From assembly GCA_964242735.1 (NCBI GenBank), contig CAXTAK010000025.1, positions 1-32,136 on the forward strand: 32,136 nt of DNA. Reading direction: 5' to 3'. Shown here in pieces: positions 1 through 7,945 of this stretch. The notes below the pieces were generated by a model, which did no database searches, was not told the DNA's origin, and was given only the letters and a program-made list of their open reading frames with translations. How positions within the stretch are numbered: the first letter of the stretch is position 1; every line of letters begins with the position of its first letter. Position numbers and translations under genes: made by a program. The DNA is from CADCUY01 sp964242735. Its GTDB lineage: Bacteria; Actinomycetota; Actinomycetes; Actinomycetales; Quadrisphaeraceae.

Positions 1-74
1 GCACAGCCCTGAGCGCGCGCCAGCGCCGAGACAGCACAGCCCTGAGCGCGCGCCAGCGCCCGACGAGCACAGCC
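1..74. repeat. 33-bp tandem repeat, about 2.2 copies
   Basis: A 27-nt block at 1-27 recurs without a mismatch at 34-60. The two copies are separated by the 6-nt spacer GAGACA; a second, related spacer (CGACGA, 61-66) precedes a partial third copy (GCACAGCC) at 67-74. The period is 33 bp. The array is cut by the left edge of the window, so its full length is unknown. It lies just upstream of the DUF3817 gene. No protein-coding use is evident. Confidence 0.85.
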
Positions 75-114
75 GTGGTACGGGCCACACCGCGGCACCT
101 GGTGCGATGGGGGC

Positions 115-456
115 ATGGGGATCACCCACCGCCTCCTGCGCCGGCTCTTCCACGTCGTCGCCGTGGTCGAGGCGATCACGTGGGCGGGGCTCCTCGTCGG
201 CATCATCAACGCCCGCGTGCTGGGCGGCTCACGGGAGGGCATCGAGTTCTTCGGTCCGCTGCACGGCACGGCCTTCATCGCGTACGTCGTCGTCACCCTG
301 GTCGCCGCCCGCGCGCTGCGGTGGCGGCCCGCGACGGTCCTGCTCGCCGTGGTCGCGAGCATCCCGCCGCTGTTCACCGTGGTCTTCGACGTCGTGGCCA
401 GCCGCCGTGGGTGGCTCGACGGGACCCGTCGCCGCGGCCCGCTGCCCGCGAGCTGA
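115..456 (+). CDS. DUF3817 family small integral membrane protein
   Basis: Small (113 aa) membrane protein resembling the actinobacterial DUF3817 family, whose biochemical role is unknown. Three hydrophobic segments are visible: about residues 10-30 (start LFHVVAVVEAITWAG), 43-62 (HGTAFIAYVVVTLVAA) and 70-90. The 'VVEAITW' and 'GPLHGTAFIAYV' stretches are the most family-like parts. The ATG at 115 starts the protein directly with the MGITHRLLRR leader; another ATG at 107 is in a different frame. No strong Shine-Dalgarno is visible. It stands 72 nt upstream of lhr on the same strand, but lhr appears to have its own promoter. The family call rests on pattern recall, so it is moderately sure. 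Confidence 0.75.
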   Translation: MGITHRLLRRLFHVVAVVEAITWAGLLVGIINARVLGGSREGIEFFGPLHGTAFIAYVVVTLVAARALRWRPATVLLAVVASIPPLFTVVFDVVASRRGWLDGTRRRGPLPAS

Positions 457-516
457 GGCGGGTCCGCTCCGCGGGCACGGGGATGAGCGCTGGGCGCGGC
501 TGTCGGTGGCGGGTGC

Positions 517-522
517 GACCAT
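517..522 (+). promoter_or_regulatory. Putative -10 element for leaderless lhr
   Basis: The hexamer GACCAT lies exactly 6 nt (CGCGGG) before the GTG at 529. This matches the NANNNT-N6/7-start pattern of leaderless actinobacterial genes. There is no Shine-Dalgarno before this GTG. The first base deviates from TANNNT, so confidence is modest. Confidence 0.4.
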
Positions 523-528
523 CGCGGG

Positions 529-3500
529 GTGGCCAGGACCCGGGGTGCGAAGGAGGCGGCGCCGCCGGACGACGTCCTCGACCGGTTCTCCCCCGCAGCC
601 GCGGAGTGGTTCCGCGGCGCCTTCTCCGCGCCCACCGCCGCGCAGGACGGCGCGTGGCGGGCCATCAGCAGCGGTGACCACACCCTCGTCGTCGCCCCCA
701 CCGGGTCGGGCAAGACCCTGTCCGCCTTCCTGTGGGCCCTCGACCGCCTGGCCTCGACCCCCGTGCCGCAGGAGAAGGAGCGCCGCTGCCGCGTCCTGTA
801 CGTCTCCCCGCTGAAGGCGCTGGCCACCGACGTCGAGCGCAACCTGCGCGCCCCGCTGACGGGCATGCGGCACGCGGCGATGCGCCTGGGGCTGCCCGTG
901 CCCGAGGTCTCCGTCGCGCTGCGCTCCGGTGACACCCCCGCCGACCAGCGCCGCGCCTTCCTCCGCACCCCGCCCGACGTGCTCATCACCACCCCGGAGT
1001 CCCTGTTCCTGCTGCTGACCTCCAAGGCCCGCGAACTCCTGGCCGGGGTCGAGACGGTCATCGTGGACGAGGTGCACGCCGTCGCGGGCACCAAGCGCGG
1101 TGCGCACCTCGCGCTGACCCTCGAGCGCCTCGACGCCCTCCTGCCTGCCCCCGCGCAGCGCATCGGGCTGTCGGCCACCGTGCGCCCCGTGGAGGACGTC
1201 GCCCGCTTCCTCGCCGGTACCCGCCCGGTCGGCTCAGGGCCGGACGGCGGTGGCCGCCGCACCACGGTCGTCCAACCCCCCTCGGTCAAGGAGTGGGACC
1301 TGACCGTCGTGGTGCCCGTGCCCGACATGGCCGAGCTGGGGCAGCCGGCGAGCGGCCCCGCGGTCGGGGGTGACCCGCCCGGTCCAGCCGCCGCGGAGCA
1401 GCGGTCGATCTGGCCGGCGGTGGAGGAGCGCATCGTCGACCTCGTCGCCAGCCACCGCTCGACGCTGGTCTTCGCCAACTCCCGGCGCCTCGCCGAGCGG
1501 CTCACCACCCGCCTGAACGAGATCTGGGTCGAGCGCACCGAGGCGGCGGCGCTGGCCGCCGAGAGCGCCGCGCTCACCACCAGCGACGTCCTGAGCAGCA
1601 GCACCGCGCTCACCACCGACGGGGGCGGTGGCGGCGCGACGGCACCGGCCCGTCTCGCACACCCCCGGCCGCCCGCGCAGGTGATGGCACAGGCGGGCAC
1701 CAGCAGCGGCGCTCCCGCGGTGCTCGCCCGCGCCCACCACGGCTCCGTCAGCCGCGAGCAGCGCGCGCTGATCGAGGACGACCTGAAGTCGGGGCGCCTG
1801 CCCGCCGTCGTGGCGACGTCCTCCCTGGAGCTCGGCATCGACATGGGCGCCATCGACCTCGTGGTGCAGGTGGAGTCCCCGCCCAGCGTGGCCAGCGGGC
1901 TGCAGCGGGTGGGGCGCGCGGGGCACCAGGTGGGCGCGGTCAGCCACGGGGTGCTGTTCCCGAAGTTCCGCGGTGACCTCGTGCAGACCGCGGTGGTCAC
2001 CGAGCGCATGCGCGCCGGCGCCATCGAGGAGCTGACCGTGCCGACCTCCCCGCTCGACGTCCTCGCCCAGCAGGTCGTGGCGATGACGTCGATGGACGAG
2101 TGGGGCGTCGACGACCTCGAGCGGCTCGTGCGCCGCGCCACGTCCTTCGCGGGGCTCACCCGGGGAGTGTTCGAGGCGGTCCTCGACATGCTCTCGGGCC
2201 GCTACCCCTCCGAGGAGTTCGCCGAGCTGCGCCCCCGCGTGGTCTGGGACCGGGTCGCAGGCACCCTGACCGGGCGACCCGGCGCGCAGCGCCTCGCGGT
2301 GACCTCCGGCGGCACCATCCCCGACCGCGGGCTGTACGGGGTCTTCCTCGCCGGGGGCGACGGGCCGGGCCGCCGCGTCGGCGAGCTCGACGAGGAGATG
2401 GTGTACGAGTCGCGCGTCGGCGACGTGTTCACCCTGGGCACCTCCACGTGGCGCATCGAGGACATCAGCTCCAGCCAGGTGCTGGTCTCCCCCGCACCCG
2501 GCCAGCCCGGCAAGCTCCCCTTCTGGCGCGGCGACTCCCTCGGCCGCCCCGCCGAGCTCGGCGCGGCGCTCGGCGCCTTCGTGCGCACCCTGGGCGCCCT
2601 GGACCGCGTCGACCCCGACGCGGCGAGGGCCCGGGCGAAGGCCGCCGGCCTCGATGACTGGGCCGCTGACAACCTGCTGGCGTACCTGCGCGAGCAGGCC
2701 GCGGCCACCGGTCACCTCCCCGACGACCGCACCATCGTCGTCGAGCGCTTCCGCGACGAGCTGGGCGACTGGCGGGTCGTCGTGCACTCCCCCTTCGGCA
2801 CCCAGCTGCACGCCCCCTGGGCGCTCGCGCTCGCCGCACGGCTCCGCGAGCGCTTCGGGGTCGACGTCCAGGCGATGTCCGCCGACGACGGCCTGGTGCT
2901 GCGCCTGCCCGACCTGGACCTGCTCGCCGGCGGCGGCGGCGACCTCGGCTTCGACGGGCCGGGCGGCGGCGCCGGGGCATCCGCNNNNNNNNNNNNNNNN
3001 NNNNNNNNNNNNNNNNNNNNNNNNNNNNNNNNNNNNNNNNNNNNNNNNNNNNNNNNNNNNNNNNNNNNNNNNNNNNNNNNNNNNTCCGCCGCTGGTCTCC
3101 CCGGCGGCTCCGCCGCTGGTCTCCCCGGCGGCTCCGCCGCTGAGGCGCCCGACGTGCTCGAGGCGCTCCTGCTCGACCCCGAGGACGTCGAGGCGCTGGT
3201 GACCGCCGAGCTCGGCGGGTCGGCGCTGTTCGCCGCCCGGTTCCGCGAGTGCGCGGCCCGGTCCCTGCTGCTGCCCCGACGCCGACCCGACCAGCGCACC
3301 CCGCTGTGGCAGCAGCGCCAGCGCGCCGCGCAGCTGCTGGAGGTCGCCAGCCGGTACCCCGCCTTCCCCGTGGTCCTGGAGACGGTCCGCGAGTGCCTGC
3401 AGGACGTCTTCGACGTCCCGGCGCTGGTGTCGCTGATGCGCGAGCTGCGCTCGGGCGCGGTGCAGGTCGTGCAGGTGACCACCGACCAGCCCTCCCCCTT

Positions 3501-5730
3501 CGCCCGGGGCCTGCTCTTCGGGTACGTCGCGCAGTTCCTCTACGAGGGCGACACGCCGCTGGCCGAGAAGCGCGCCGCGGCCCTGTCCCTGGATCCCACC
3601 CTGCTCGCCGAGCTGCTCGGGCGCGGTGACGGGGCCTCCCTCGCCGACCTCCTGGACGCCGACGCGCTGGTCCGCACCCAGTCCGAGCTGCAGCGCCTCT
3701 CACCGGGACGGCGCTGCCGCGACGGCGAGGACGTCGCGGACCTGCTGCGGGTGCTCGGGGCGATGTCGGCCGCCGACGTGGCGCTGCGCTCCCTCGAGGG
3801 GGACGCGGGCGGCGAGCAGCAGGTCACCCGGTGGCTCACGGAACTGGAGGCGTCCCGGCGCGTGATCGCGGTGCGCGTCGCCGGACAGGTGCGGTGGGCG
3901 GTGGTGGAGGACGCCGGCCGGTTGCGCGACGCCCTCGGGGTGCCGCTGCCGGTGGGGGTGCCCGAGGCCTTCACCGCCCCGGTGCCCGACCCCGTCGGGG
4001 ACCTCGTCGTCCGCTGGGCGCGCACCCACGTGCCCTTCACCGCTGCCACCCTCGCCGCCCGCCTGGGCCTGGGCGTCGCGGTGGTCACCGACGCCCTGCG
4101 CCGCCTCGAGCGCACCGGGCGGGTCGTCTCCGGTGAGCTGCTGCCGCAGGAGGTGCGCGCGCAGCTGGACGGCCCTGTGTCGTCAGCCCCCCACAGCGCC
4201 GCTGGGTCAGTGCCCGACTGGTGCGACGCGGAGGTGCTGCGCCTGCTGCGCCGCCGCTCCCTGGCGGCGCTGCGCGCGGAGGTCGAGCCCGTGCCGGCAC
4301 GGGACCTGGCCCTGCACCTGCCCGCGTGGCAGGGGGTGGCGTCGGGCGGTGGCGCCTCCAGGCTGCGCGGCGCCGACGGGGTGCTGCGCGTGGTCGAGCA
4401 GCTCGCCGGCGCTGTGCTGCCCGCGAGCGCGCTGGAGTCGCTGGTGCTGCCGGTGCGCGTGGAGCGCTACACCCCGGCCCTGCTCGACGAGCTGACCGCC
4501 GCCGGGGAGGTGCTGTGGTGCGGCCACGGGTCCCTGCCCGGTGATGACGGGTGGGTCTCGCTGCACCTCGCCGACGCGGTGGGACCCACCGGGCACCTCA
4601 CCCTGCCGGTGCCCGACGAGGCGGTGGAGCTCACCGAGGTGCACCGCGCGGTGCTGGCCGCCCTCGACGGTGGTGGGGCGTACTTCTTCCGGCGCCTCGC
4701 GGACGCGCTCGCCGCTGGCGGGTCCACCGCCGACGACGCGGCGCTCACCACCGCGCTGTGGGACCTGGTGTGGGCCGGGCGGCTCAGCAACGACACCCTC
4801 GCCCCGCTGCGCGCCCGCCTGACCGGGGGCAGGACCGCGCACCGCGGCGCGAAGACCACCCGCGCGGCACCGAGGGCCCGGTACGCGCGGGGCAGGCCCC
4901 AGCTCGGGCGGGCCGGCGGCGGCCTGGGGGTGCCGGGGCGGGCCGCGGCGTCGGCGCCGCCGACCGCGGCGGGCCGGTGGTCGCTGCTGCCCGACGTCGA
5001 GCGCGACGCCACGGTGCGGGCGACCGCCACCGCCGAAGTGCTCCTCGACCGGTACGGGGTGGTCACCCGGGGATCGGTCGTCGCCGAGCGCCTGCCCGGT
5101 GGCTTCGCGGGGGTGTACCGGGTGCTCGCCGCGATGGAGGAGGCCGGGCGCGTGCGCCGCGGGTACTTCGTCGAGGGGCTGGGTGCGTCGCAGTTCGCCA
5201 GCACCGGTGCGGTGGACCGGTTGCGGGCCATGGCACGGCCGCTGTCGACGGTGGGCGCGGGCGAGTGGGAGCGCACCCGCCGCCACGGGTCCGGTGCGGG
5301 CGGCGCTGGTGGGGGTGGGGACGCCGACCGACCCCGCACGGTGGTGCTGGCCGCGGCGGACCCCGCCAACCCCTACGGCGCGGCGCTGCCGTGGCCCGAG
5401 CGTCCGGTCGGCGCCGGGGACGCCGCTGGGGGGGCGGGGCACCGCCCCGGGCGGAAGGCCGGCGCGCTGGTGGTGCTCCTCGACGGTGACCTGGTGCTCT
5501 ACGTCGAGCGCGGCGGGCGCACCCTGCTCTCCTTCACCGACGAGCCGGAGGCGCTGCAGGCAGGCGCCGACGCCCTCGCGCTGGCGGTGCGCGACGGCGC
5601 GCTGGGCCGCCTCACCGTGCAGCGCGCCGACGGCGAGGGAGTGCTGACCCCGGGCGGCTCACCGCTGTCGAGCGCCCTGGAGTCCGCCGGTTTCACCGCG
5701 ACCCCGCGGGGTCTGAAGATGCGCACCTGA
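529..5730 (+). CDS. lhr: Lhr-type ATP-dependent helicase (long form)
   Basis: Superfamily 2 helicase of the Lhr family, which translocates 3' to 5' on single-stranded DNA and unwinds DNA:DNA and RNA:DNA duplexes in DNA repair. Visible motifs: Walker A PTGSGKT (residues 57-63), DEVH box (180-183), SAT motif III, ARAHHGSVSREQR, and the GLQRVGRAGHQVG motif VI. Beyond the Lhr core comes the long C-terminal domain with winged-helix-like repeats and the typical final segment ending GLKMRT. About 1733 aa as drawn, longer than the usual ~1500-1600, because of low-complexity inserts at about 330-400 (Ser/Ala/Gly-rich) and about 795-870. The second insert contains the 100-N gap and an octapeptide repeat. 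Sequence on both sides of the gap is clearly Lhr and in the same frame. The GTG at 529 is preceded by a -10-like element, suggesting leaderless expression. Family assignment is very sure; true length is not. Confidence 0.95.
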   Translation: MARTRGAKEAAPPDDVLDRFSPAAAEWFRGAFSAPTAAQDGAWRAISSGDHTLVVAPTGSGKTLSAFLWALDRLASTPVPQEKERRCRVLYVSPLKALATDVERNLRAPLTGMRHAAMRLGLPVPEVSVALRSGDTPADQRRAFLRTPPDVLITTPESLFLLLTSKARELLAGVETVIVDEVHAVAGTKRGAHLALTLERLDALLPAPAQRIGLSATVRPVEDVARFLAGTRPVGSGPDGGGRRTTVVQPPSVKEWDLTVVVPVPDMAELGQPASGPAVGGDPPGPAAAEQRSIWPAVEERIVDLVASHRSTLVFANSRRLAERLTTRLNEIWVERTEAAALAAESAALTTSDVLSSSTALTTDGGGGGATAPARLAHPRPPAQVMAQAGTSSGAPAVLARAHHGSVSREQRALIEDDLKSGRLPAVVATSSLELGIDMGAIDLVVQVESPPSVASGLQRVGRAGHQVGAVSHGVLFPKFRGDLVQTAVVTERMRAGAIEELTVPTSPLDVLAQQVVAMTSMDEWGVDDLERLVRRATSFAGLTRGVFEAVLDMLSGRYPSEEFAELRPRVVWDRVAGTLTGRPGAQRLAVTSGGTIPDRGLYGVFLAGGDGPGRRVGELDEEMVYESRVGDVFTLGTSTWRIEDISSSQVLVSPAPGQPGKLPFWRGDSLGRPAELGAALGAFVRTLGALDRVDPDAARARAKAAGLDDWAADNLLAYLREQAAATGHLPDDRTIVVERFRDELGDWRVVVHSPFGTQLHAPWALALAARLRERFGVDVQAMSADDGLVLRLPDLDLLAGGGGDLGFDGPGGGAGASXXXXXXXXXXXXXXXXXXXXXXXXXXXXXXXXXXSAAGLPGGSAAGLPGGSAAEAPDVLEALLLDPEDVEALVTAELGGSALFAARFRECAARSLLLPRRRPDQRTPLWQQRQRAAQLLEVASRYPAFPVVLETVRECLQDVFDVPALVSLMRELRSGAVQVVQVTTDQPSPFARGLLFGYVAQFLYEGDTPLAEKRAAALSLDPTLLAELLGRGDGASLADLLDADALVRTQSELQRLSPGRRCRDGEDVADLLRVLGAMSAADVALRSLEGDAGGEQQVTRWLTELEASRRVIAVRVAGQVRWAVVEDAGRLRDALGVPLPVGVPEAFTAPVPDPVGDLVVRWARTHVPFTAATLAARLGLGVAVVTDALRRLERTGRVVSGELLPQEVRAQLDGPVSSAPHSAAGSVPDWCDAEVLRLLRRRSLAALRAEVEPVPARDLALHLPAWQGVASGGGASRLRGADGVLRVVEQLAGAVLPASALESLVLPVRVERYTPALLDELTAAGEVLWCGHGSLPGDDGWVSLHLADAVGPTGHLTLPVPDEAVELTEVHRAVLAALDGGGAYFFRRLADALAAGGSTADDAALTTALWDLVWAGRLSNDTLAPLRARLTGGRTAHRGAKTTRAAPRARYARGRPQLGRAGGGLGVPGRAAASAPPTAAGRWSLLPDVERDATVRATATAEVLLDRYGVVTRGSVVAERLPGGFAGVYRVLAAMEEAGRVRRGYFVEGLGASQFASTGAVDRLRAMARPLSTVGAGEWERTRRHGSGAGGAGGGGDADRPRTVVLAAADPANPYGAALPWPERPVGAGDAAGGAGHRPGRKAGALVVLLDGDLVLYVERGGRTLLSFTDEPEALQAGADALALAVRDGALGRLTVQRADGEGVLTPGGSPLSSALESAGFTATPRGLKMRT
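2985..3084. other. Assembly gap (100 N) within lhr
   Basis: Exactly 100 undetermined bases, the usual placeholder for a gap of unknown size. The five bases before it (TCCGC) equal the first five bases of the 24-bp repeat unit that begins immediately after it. The gap therefore lies inside a tandem array, and its true size should be 19 nt plus a multiple of 24. Confidence 0.95.
3085..3141 (+). repeat. 24-bp in-frame tandem repeat in lhr
   Basis: Two perfect 24-bp copies (3085-3108 and 3109-3132) plus a 9-nt partial copy (3133-3141), encoding the octapeptide SAAGLPGG. The array continues to the left into the assembly gap. It sits in the linker between the helicase core region and the C-terminal Lhr domain (APDVLEALLLDPEDVEALV follows), a place where a flexible insert should be tolerated. 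Confidence 0.9.
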
Positions 5731-5756
5731 CGCGCGCCGCGTGGAAGGATCACCGG

Positions 5757-6335
5757 GTGGCGAAGGTGTACGACGGGATCGACGCTCCCATGGCCGCGTG
5801 GCTGGGCGAGCAGCCGGTCTTCTTCACGGGCACCGCCCCGCTGAGCGCCGACGGCCGCGTCAACATCTCTCCCAAGGGCATGGGGGGCACCTTCGCCGTC
5901 CTCGGTGAGCACCGCGTCGCCTACCTGGACTACACCGGCTCCGGCGCAGAGACGATCGCGCACGTGCGGGAGAACGGCCGGATGGTCCTGATGTTCTGCG
6001 CCTTCAGCGGACCACCGCGGATCGTCCGCCTCCACGGCCGGGGCCGCGTGGTCCTGCCCAGGGATGACGAGTTCCCCGGGCTGCGCGCCGCCTTCCCCAA
6101 GGAGCGCACGGTCGGTCAGCGCTCGATCGTCGTGGTGGACGTCGAGCGCGTCGCCGACGCCTGTGGGTTCGCAGTGCCCCTGATGGATCTGCGCGGCGAC
6201 CGCGATGTGCTCGACCGTGCGCACGAACGCCACGGGGAGGATCACTTCCCCGACTACTGGCGCCGTCGCAACGCCGAGAGCATCGACGGCCTGCCCGCCA
6301 TCCCCACCGCTGCACCGGTCGACGCGGCGCCGTAG
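5757..6335 (+). CDS. Pyridoxamine 5'-phosphate oxidase-fold (PNPOx-like) protein
   Basis: 192-aa protein of the PNPOx-like split-barrel family, which binds FMN or F420; the substrate is unknown. Family features are the N-terminal barrel strands VFFTGTAPLSADGRVNISPKG (about 22-42), the segment YLDYTGSGAETIAHVRENGR (about 59-78), CAFSGPPRIVRLHGRGRVV, and the C-terminal SIDGLP. Length fits the family. The GTG at 5757 has AAGGA 7 nt upstream, and AAGGAT also works as a -10 hexamer 6 nt from the GTG, so leadered or leaderless starts are both possible. It follows lhr by 26 nt, where many actinobacteria carry a Nei/Fpg glycosylase instead. It should not be read as the vitamin B6 enzyme PdxH. Confidence 0.88.
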   Translation: MAKVYDGIDAPMAAWLGEQPVFFTGTAPLSADGRVNISPKGMGGTFAVLGEHRVAYLDYTGSGAETIAHVRENGRMVLMFCAFSGPPRIVRLHGRGRVVLPRDDEFPGLRAAFPKERTVGQRSIVVVDVERVADACGFAVPLMDLRGDRDVLDRAHERHGEDHFPDYWRRRNAESIDGLPAIPTAAPVDAAP

Positions 6336-6363
6336 CCGGCGCTCGAGCATCGAGTCGTCCGGC
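6335..6363. terminator. Possible bidirectional hairpin between convergent genes
   Basis: An outer GCCGG/CCGGC stem (6335-6339 with 6359-6363) encloses an inner CTCGA/TCGAG stem (6342-6346 with 6350-6354). It lies between the stops of the PNPOx-like gene (6335) and clgR (6380). There is no T-run, so it is only a candidate terminator. Confidence 0.35.
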
Positions 6364-6379
6364 GCAGCGCGCACTCCCC

Positions 6380-6724
6380 TCAGGCGGCGGGAACCAGCTC
6401 GCCGCGCGTGGCAGCAGCGACGACCGCACCGGTGGCGATGGGCTCGCCAGCCCCGGTGACCACGGATGACACCGGCTCCACGACGGTGCTCTCGATAGCG
6501 GCGATGCGGGTGCTGACCTCGCGCAGCACCATCGACATCGGCATCTCCAGCGCCTCGCAGATGGAGGACAGCAACTCCGAGGAGGCCTCCTTCTGACCGC
6601 GCTCGACCTCGGACAGGTAGCCCAGGGACACGCGGGCCGCGCCTGAGATCTCACGCAGCGTGCGACCCTGCTGGCGCCGGGCGGAGCGCAGCACGTCACC
6701 GATCTGGTTCCTGATCAGGATCAT
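6380..6724 (-). CDS. clgR: ClgR-type XRE transcriptional activator of Clp protease genes
   Basis: 114-aa helix-turn-helix regulator matching actinobacterial ClgR, which activates clp protease and chaperone genes under stress and in known cases is itself a Clp substrate. An XRE HTH fills about residues 8-62: IGDVLRSARRQQGRTLREIS, then SLGYLSEVERGQKEASSELL, the latter almost diagnostic of ClgR. The C-terminus is Pro-Ala-Ala; terminal alanines act as the degradation signal of Streptomyces ClgR, so the same control is likely here. The ATG at 6724 has a good Shine-Dalgarno (GGGAGGAG, about 4 nt away). It is the last gene after rimO, pgsA and cinA on the minus strand, but an 86-nt gap with repeated TGACCGC words could hold its own promoter. 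Confidence 0.93.
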   Translation of the reverse strand: MILIRNQIGDVLRSARRQQGRTLREISGAARVSLGYLSEVERGQKEASSELLSSICEALEMPMSMVLREVSTRIAAIESTVVEPVSSVVTGAGEPIATGAVVAAATRGELVPAA

Positions 6725-6734
6725 GCGCTCCTCC

Positions 6735-6771
6735 CTGCGGTCATCGGCCGTGCTCTGCGGTCATGCGGTCA
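6735..6771. promoter_or_regulatory. Repeated GCGGTCA words upstream of clgR
   Basis: CTGCGGTCAT occurs at 6735-6744 and, exactly 20 bp further, at 6755-6764. A third GCGGTCA follows at 6765-6771. On the coding strand these read TGACCGC and lie 10-50 nt upstream of the clgR start. A TANNNT hexamer (TACGGT) lies on the minus strand at 6776-6771, and a 10-bp palindrome ACCCGCGGGT at 6776-6785. Spacing by about two helical turns could suit a dimeric regulator, but no known ClgR box is recognised. Confidence 0.3.
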
Positions 6772-6810
6772 CCGTACCCGCGGGTGCCGACAACGGCCCC
6801 TGGAGCATCC

Positions 6811-7341
6811 TCAGTGTCCAACGACCGGCGTGGTTCCCGCGTTCCCCGCCACCCACCGCTCCAGCAGGGCCAGGGCGGCGAGCGCCGCCGAGGCGCGGAC
6901 GGCGGCCCGGTCCCCGCCGAGGCGTTGCTCCTCCACGAGCGCTCCCTCCGCAGCGGGCCGGCCCGCACCGGCCACGGCGACGAACACGGTGCCCACCGGC
7001 TTCCCGTCCTGCTCAGCGGGCCCGGCGACCCCGGTGGTGGCCACCCCCACCGAGGCGCCGAGCAGCGCCGCCGCCCCGGCCGCCATCTGCGCGGCGACAG
7101 CGCCCTGCACGGCCCCACCGGCGACCAGGAGCGCCGCGTCCACCCCGAGCACCGCGGCCTTGACATCGGTGGCGTAGGCGACCACCGCGCCCCGCAGCAC
7201 CGCGGAGGCCCCCGGGACGTCGGCGATGCGGGCGCTGAGGGCGCCAGCGGTCAGCGACTCGGCGGTGGCCAGCGTCAGCGACGCCCGAGCCATCGCGGCG
7301 ACCAGGCGCGCGACGTCGACCTCAGCGGGGCGCTGCGCCAC
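6811..7341 (-). CDS. CinA C-terminal domain protein (NMN deamidase-like)
   Basis: 176-aa stand-alone CinA C-terminal domain. Characterised members (PncC) convert nicotinamide mononucleotide to nicotinic acid mononucleotide plus ammonia in NAD recycling. Visible family signatures: TAESLTAG (residues 26-33, with Ser29), Tyr56 and Lys61 in YATDVK, and TTGVAGP followed by GKPVGTVFVAV. The N-terminal molybdopterin-binding-like domain of full-length CinA is absent, as is common in actinobacteria. The GTG start at 7341 overlaps the end of pgsA by 20 nt, so translational coupling is likely. It is followed by clgR after 86 nt. Activity is inferred from the family. Confidence 0.9.
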   Translation of the reverse strand: MAQRPAEVDVARLVAAMARASLTLATAESLTAGALSARIADVPGASAVLRGAVVAYATDVKAAVLGVDAALLVAGGAVQGAVAAQMAAGAAALLGASVGVATTGVAGPAEQDGKPVGTVFVAVAGAGRPAAEGALVEEQRLGGDRAAVRASAALAALALLERWVAGNAGTTPVVGH

Positions 7342-7945
7342 GGGCGGCGTCCGGACGGCCGAGCGCGGCGGCGCGGCGGACGTAGTCGACGCCGGTGACG
7401 ACCGTGACGATGGTCGCGAGCCCCAGCAGCACGGCGGCGGCGACCTCGAACGCCCCGGCCACCGGGTGGGGCGCCCACAGCTCGAAGGGCAGCACGTAGC
7501 CCCCCAGGGCGAAGATCTGCAGCAGCGTCTTCAGCTTCCCGCCGGGCGAGGCGGCGATCACCCCGCGCCGGATCACCGCGAACCGCAGCACCGTGATGCC
7601 CAGCTCGCGACCGAGGATCAGCGCGGTCACCCACCACGGGATGGCCCCGAGCGCGGAGAAGATCACGAGGACGGTGCCGAGCAGCAGCTTGTCGGCGATG
7701 GGGTCGGCGATCTTGCCGAAGTCGGTGATCAGGCCACGGCTGCGGGCGATGACCCCGTCGATGCGGTCGGTGACGCACGCGATCACGAAGACCGCGAAAG
7801 CGAGCATCCGGTAGGTCACGCTCTCGCCACCACCGACCAGCAGCAGCCACCCCAGCACCGGCACCAGCAGGATGCGCAGCAGCGTCAGCGCGTTGGGCAG
7901 GTTCAGGTTCGACGGCTTGGAGCCCGTGGGCGCGGCGGTCACCAC
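7322..7945 (-). CDS. pgsA: CDP-diacylglycerol-glycerol-3-phosphate 3-phosphatidyltransferase family protein
   Basis: Integral membrane CDP-alcohol phosphotransferase of 207 aa. The product of this family is phosphatidylglycerophosphate, precursor of phosphatidylglycerol and cardiolipin. The full CDP-OH-P signature D-x2-DG-x2-AR-x8-G-x3-D-x3-D is present from Asp60 to Asp85 (DRIDGVIAR ... GKIADPIAD), with all acidic residues intact. Hydrophobic segments lie before and after it (about 20-37, 45-58, 88-110, 140-190). Two GTG codons in a row (7945, 7942) can start it; the second gives a GTGA overlap with the rimO stop, so the real start may be 7942. The same rimO-pgsA-cinA-clgR order occurs in many actinobacteria. 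Related family members with other alcohol substrates cannot be excluded. Confidence 0.92.
   Translation of the reverse strand: MVTAAPTGSKPSNLNLPNALTLLRILLVPVLGWLLLVGGGESVTYRMLAFAVFVIACVTDRIDGVIARSRGLITDFGKIADPIADKLLLGTVLVIFSALGAIPWWVTALILGRELGITVLRFAVIRRGVIAASPGGKLKTLLQIFALGGYVLPFELWAPHPVAGAFEVAAAVLLGLATIVTVVTGVDYVRRAAALGRPDAARGAAPR

Noticed and set aside
1..74. CRISPR array at the left edge
   Set aside because: The repeat unit has only 6-nt spacers, far too short for CRISPR, and no cas genes are present.
1234..2811. Minus-strand 525-codon open frame opposite lhr
   Set aside because: Shadow of the Lhr helicase frame; composition is typical of antisense translation.
6408..6596. 62-codon plus-strand frame antisense to clgR
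   Set aside because: Runs inside clgR with no ribosome-binding site and no family resemblance.
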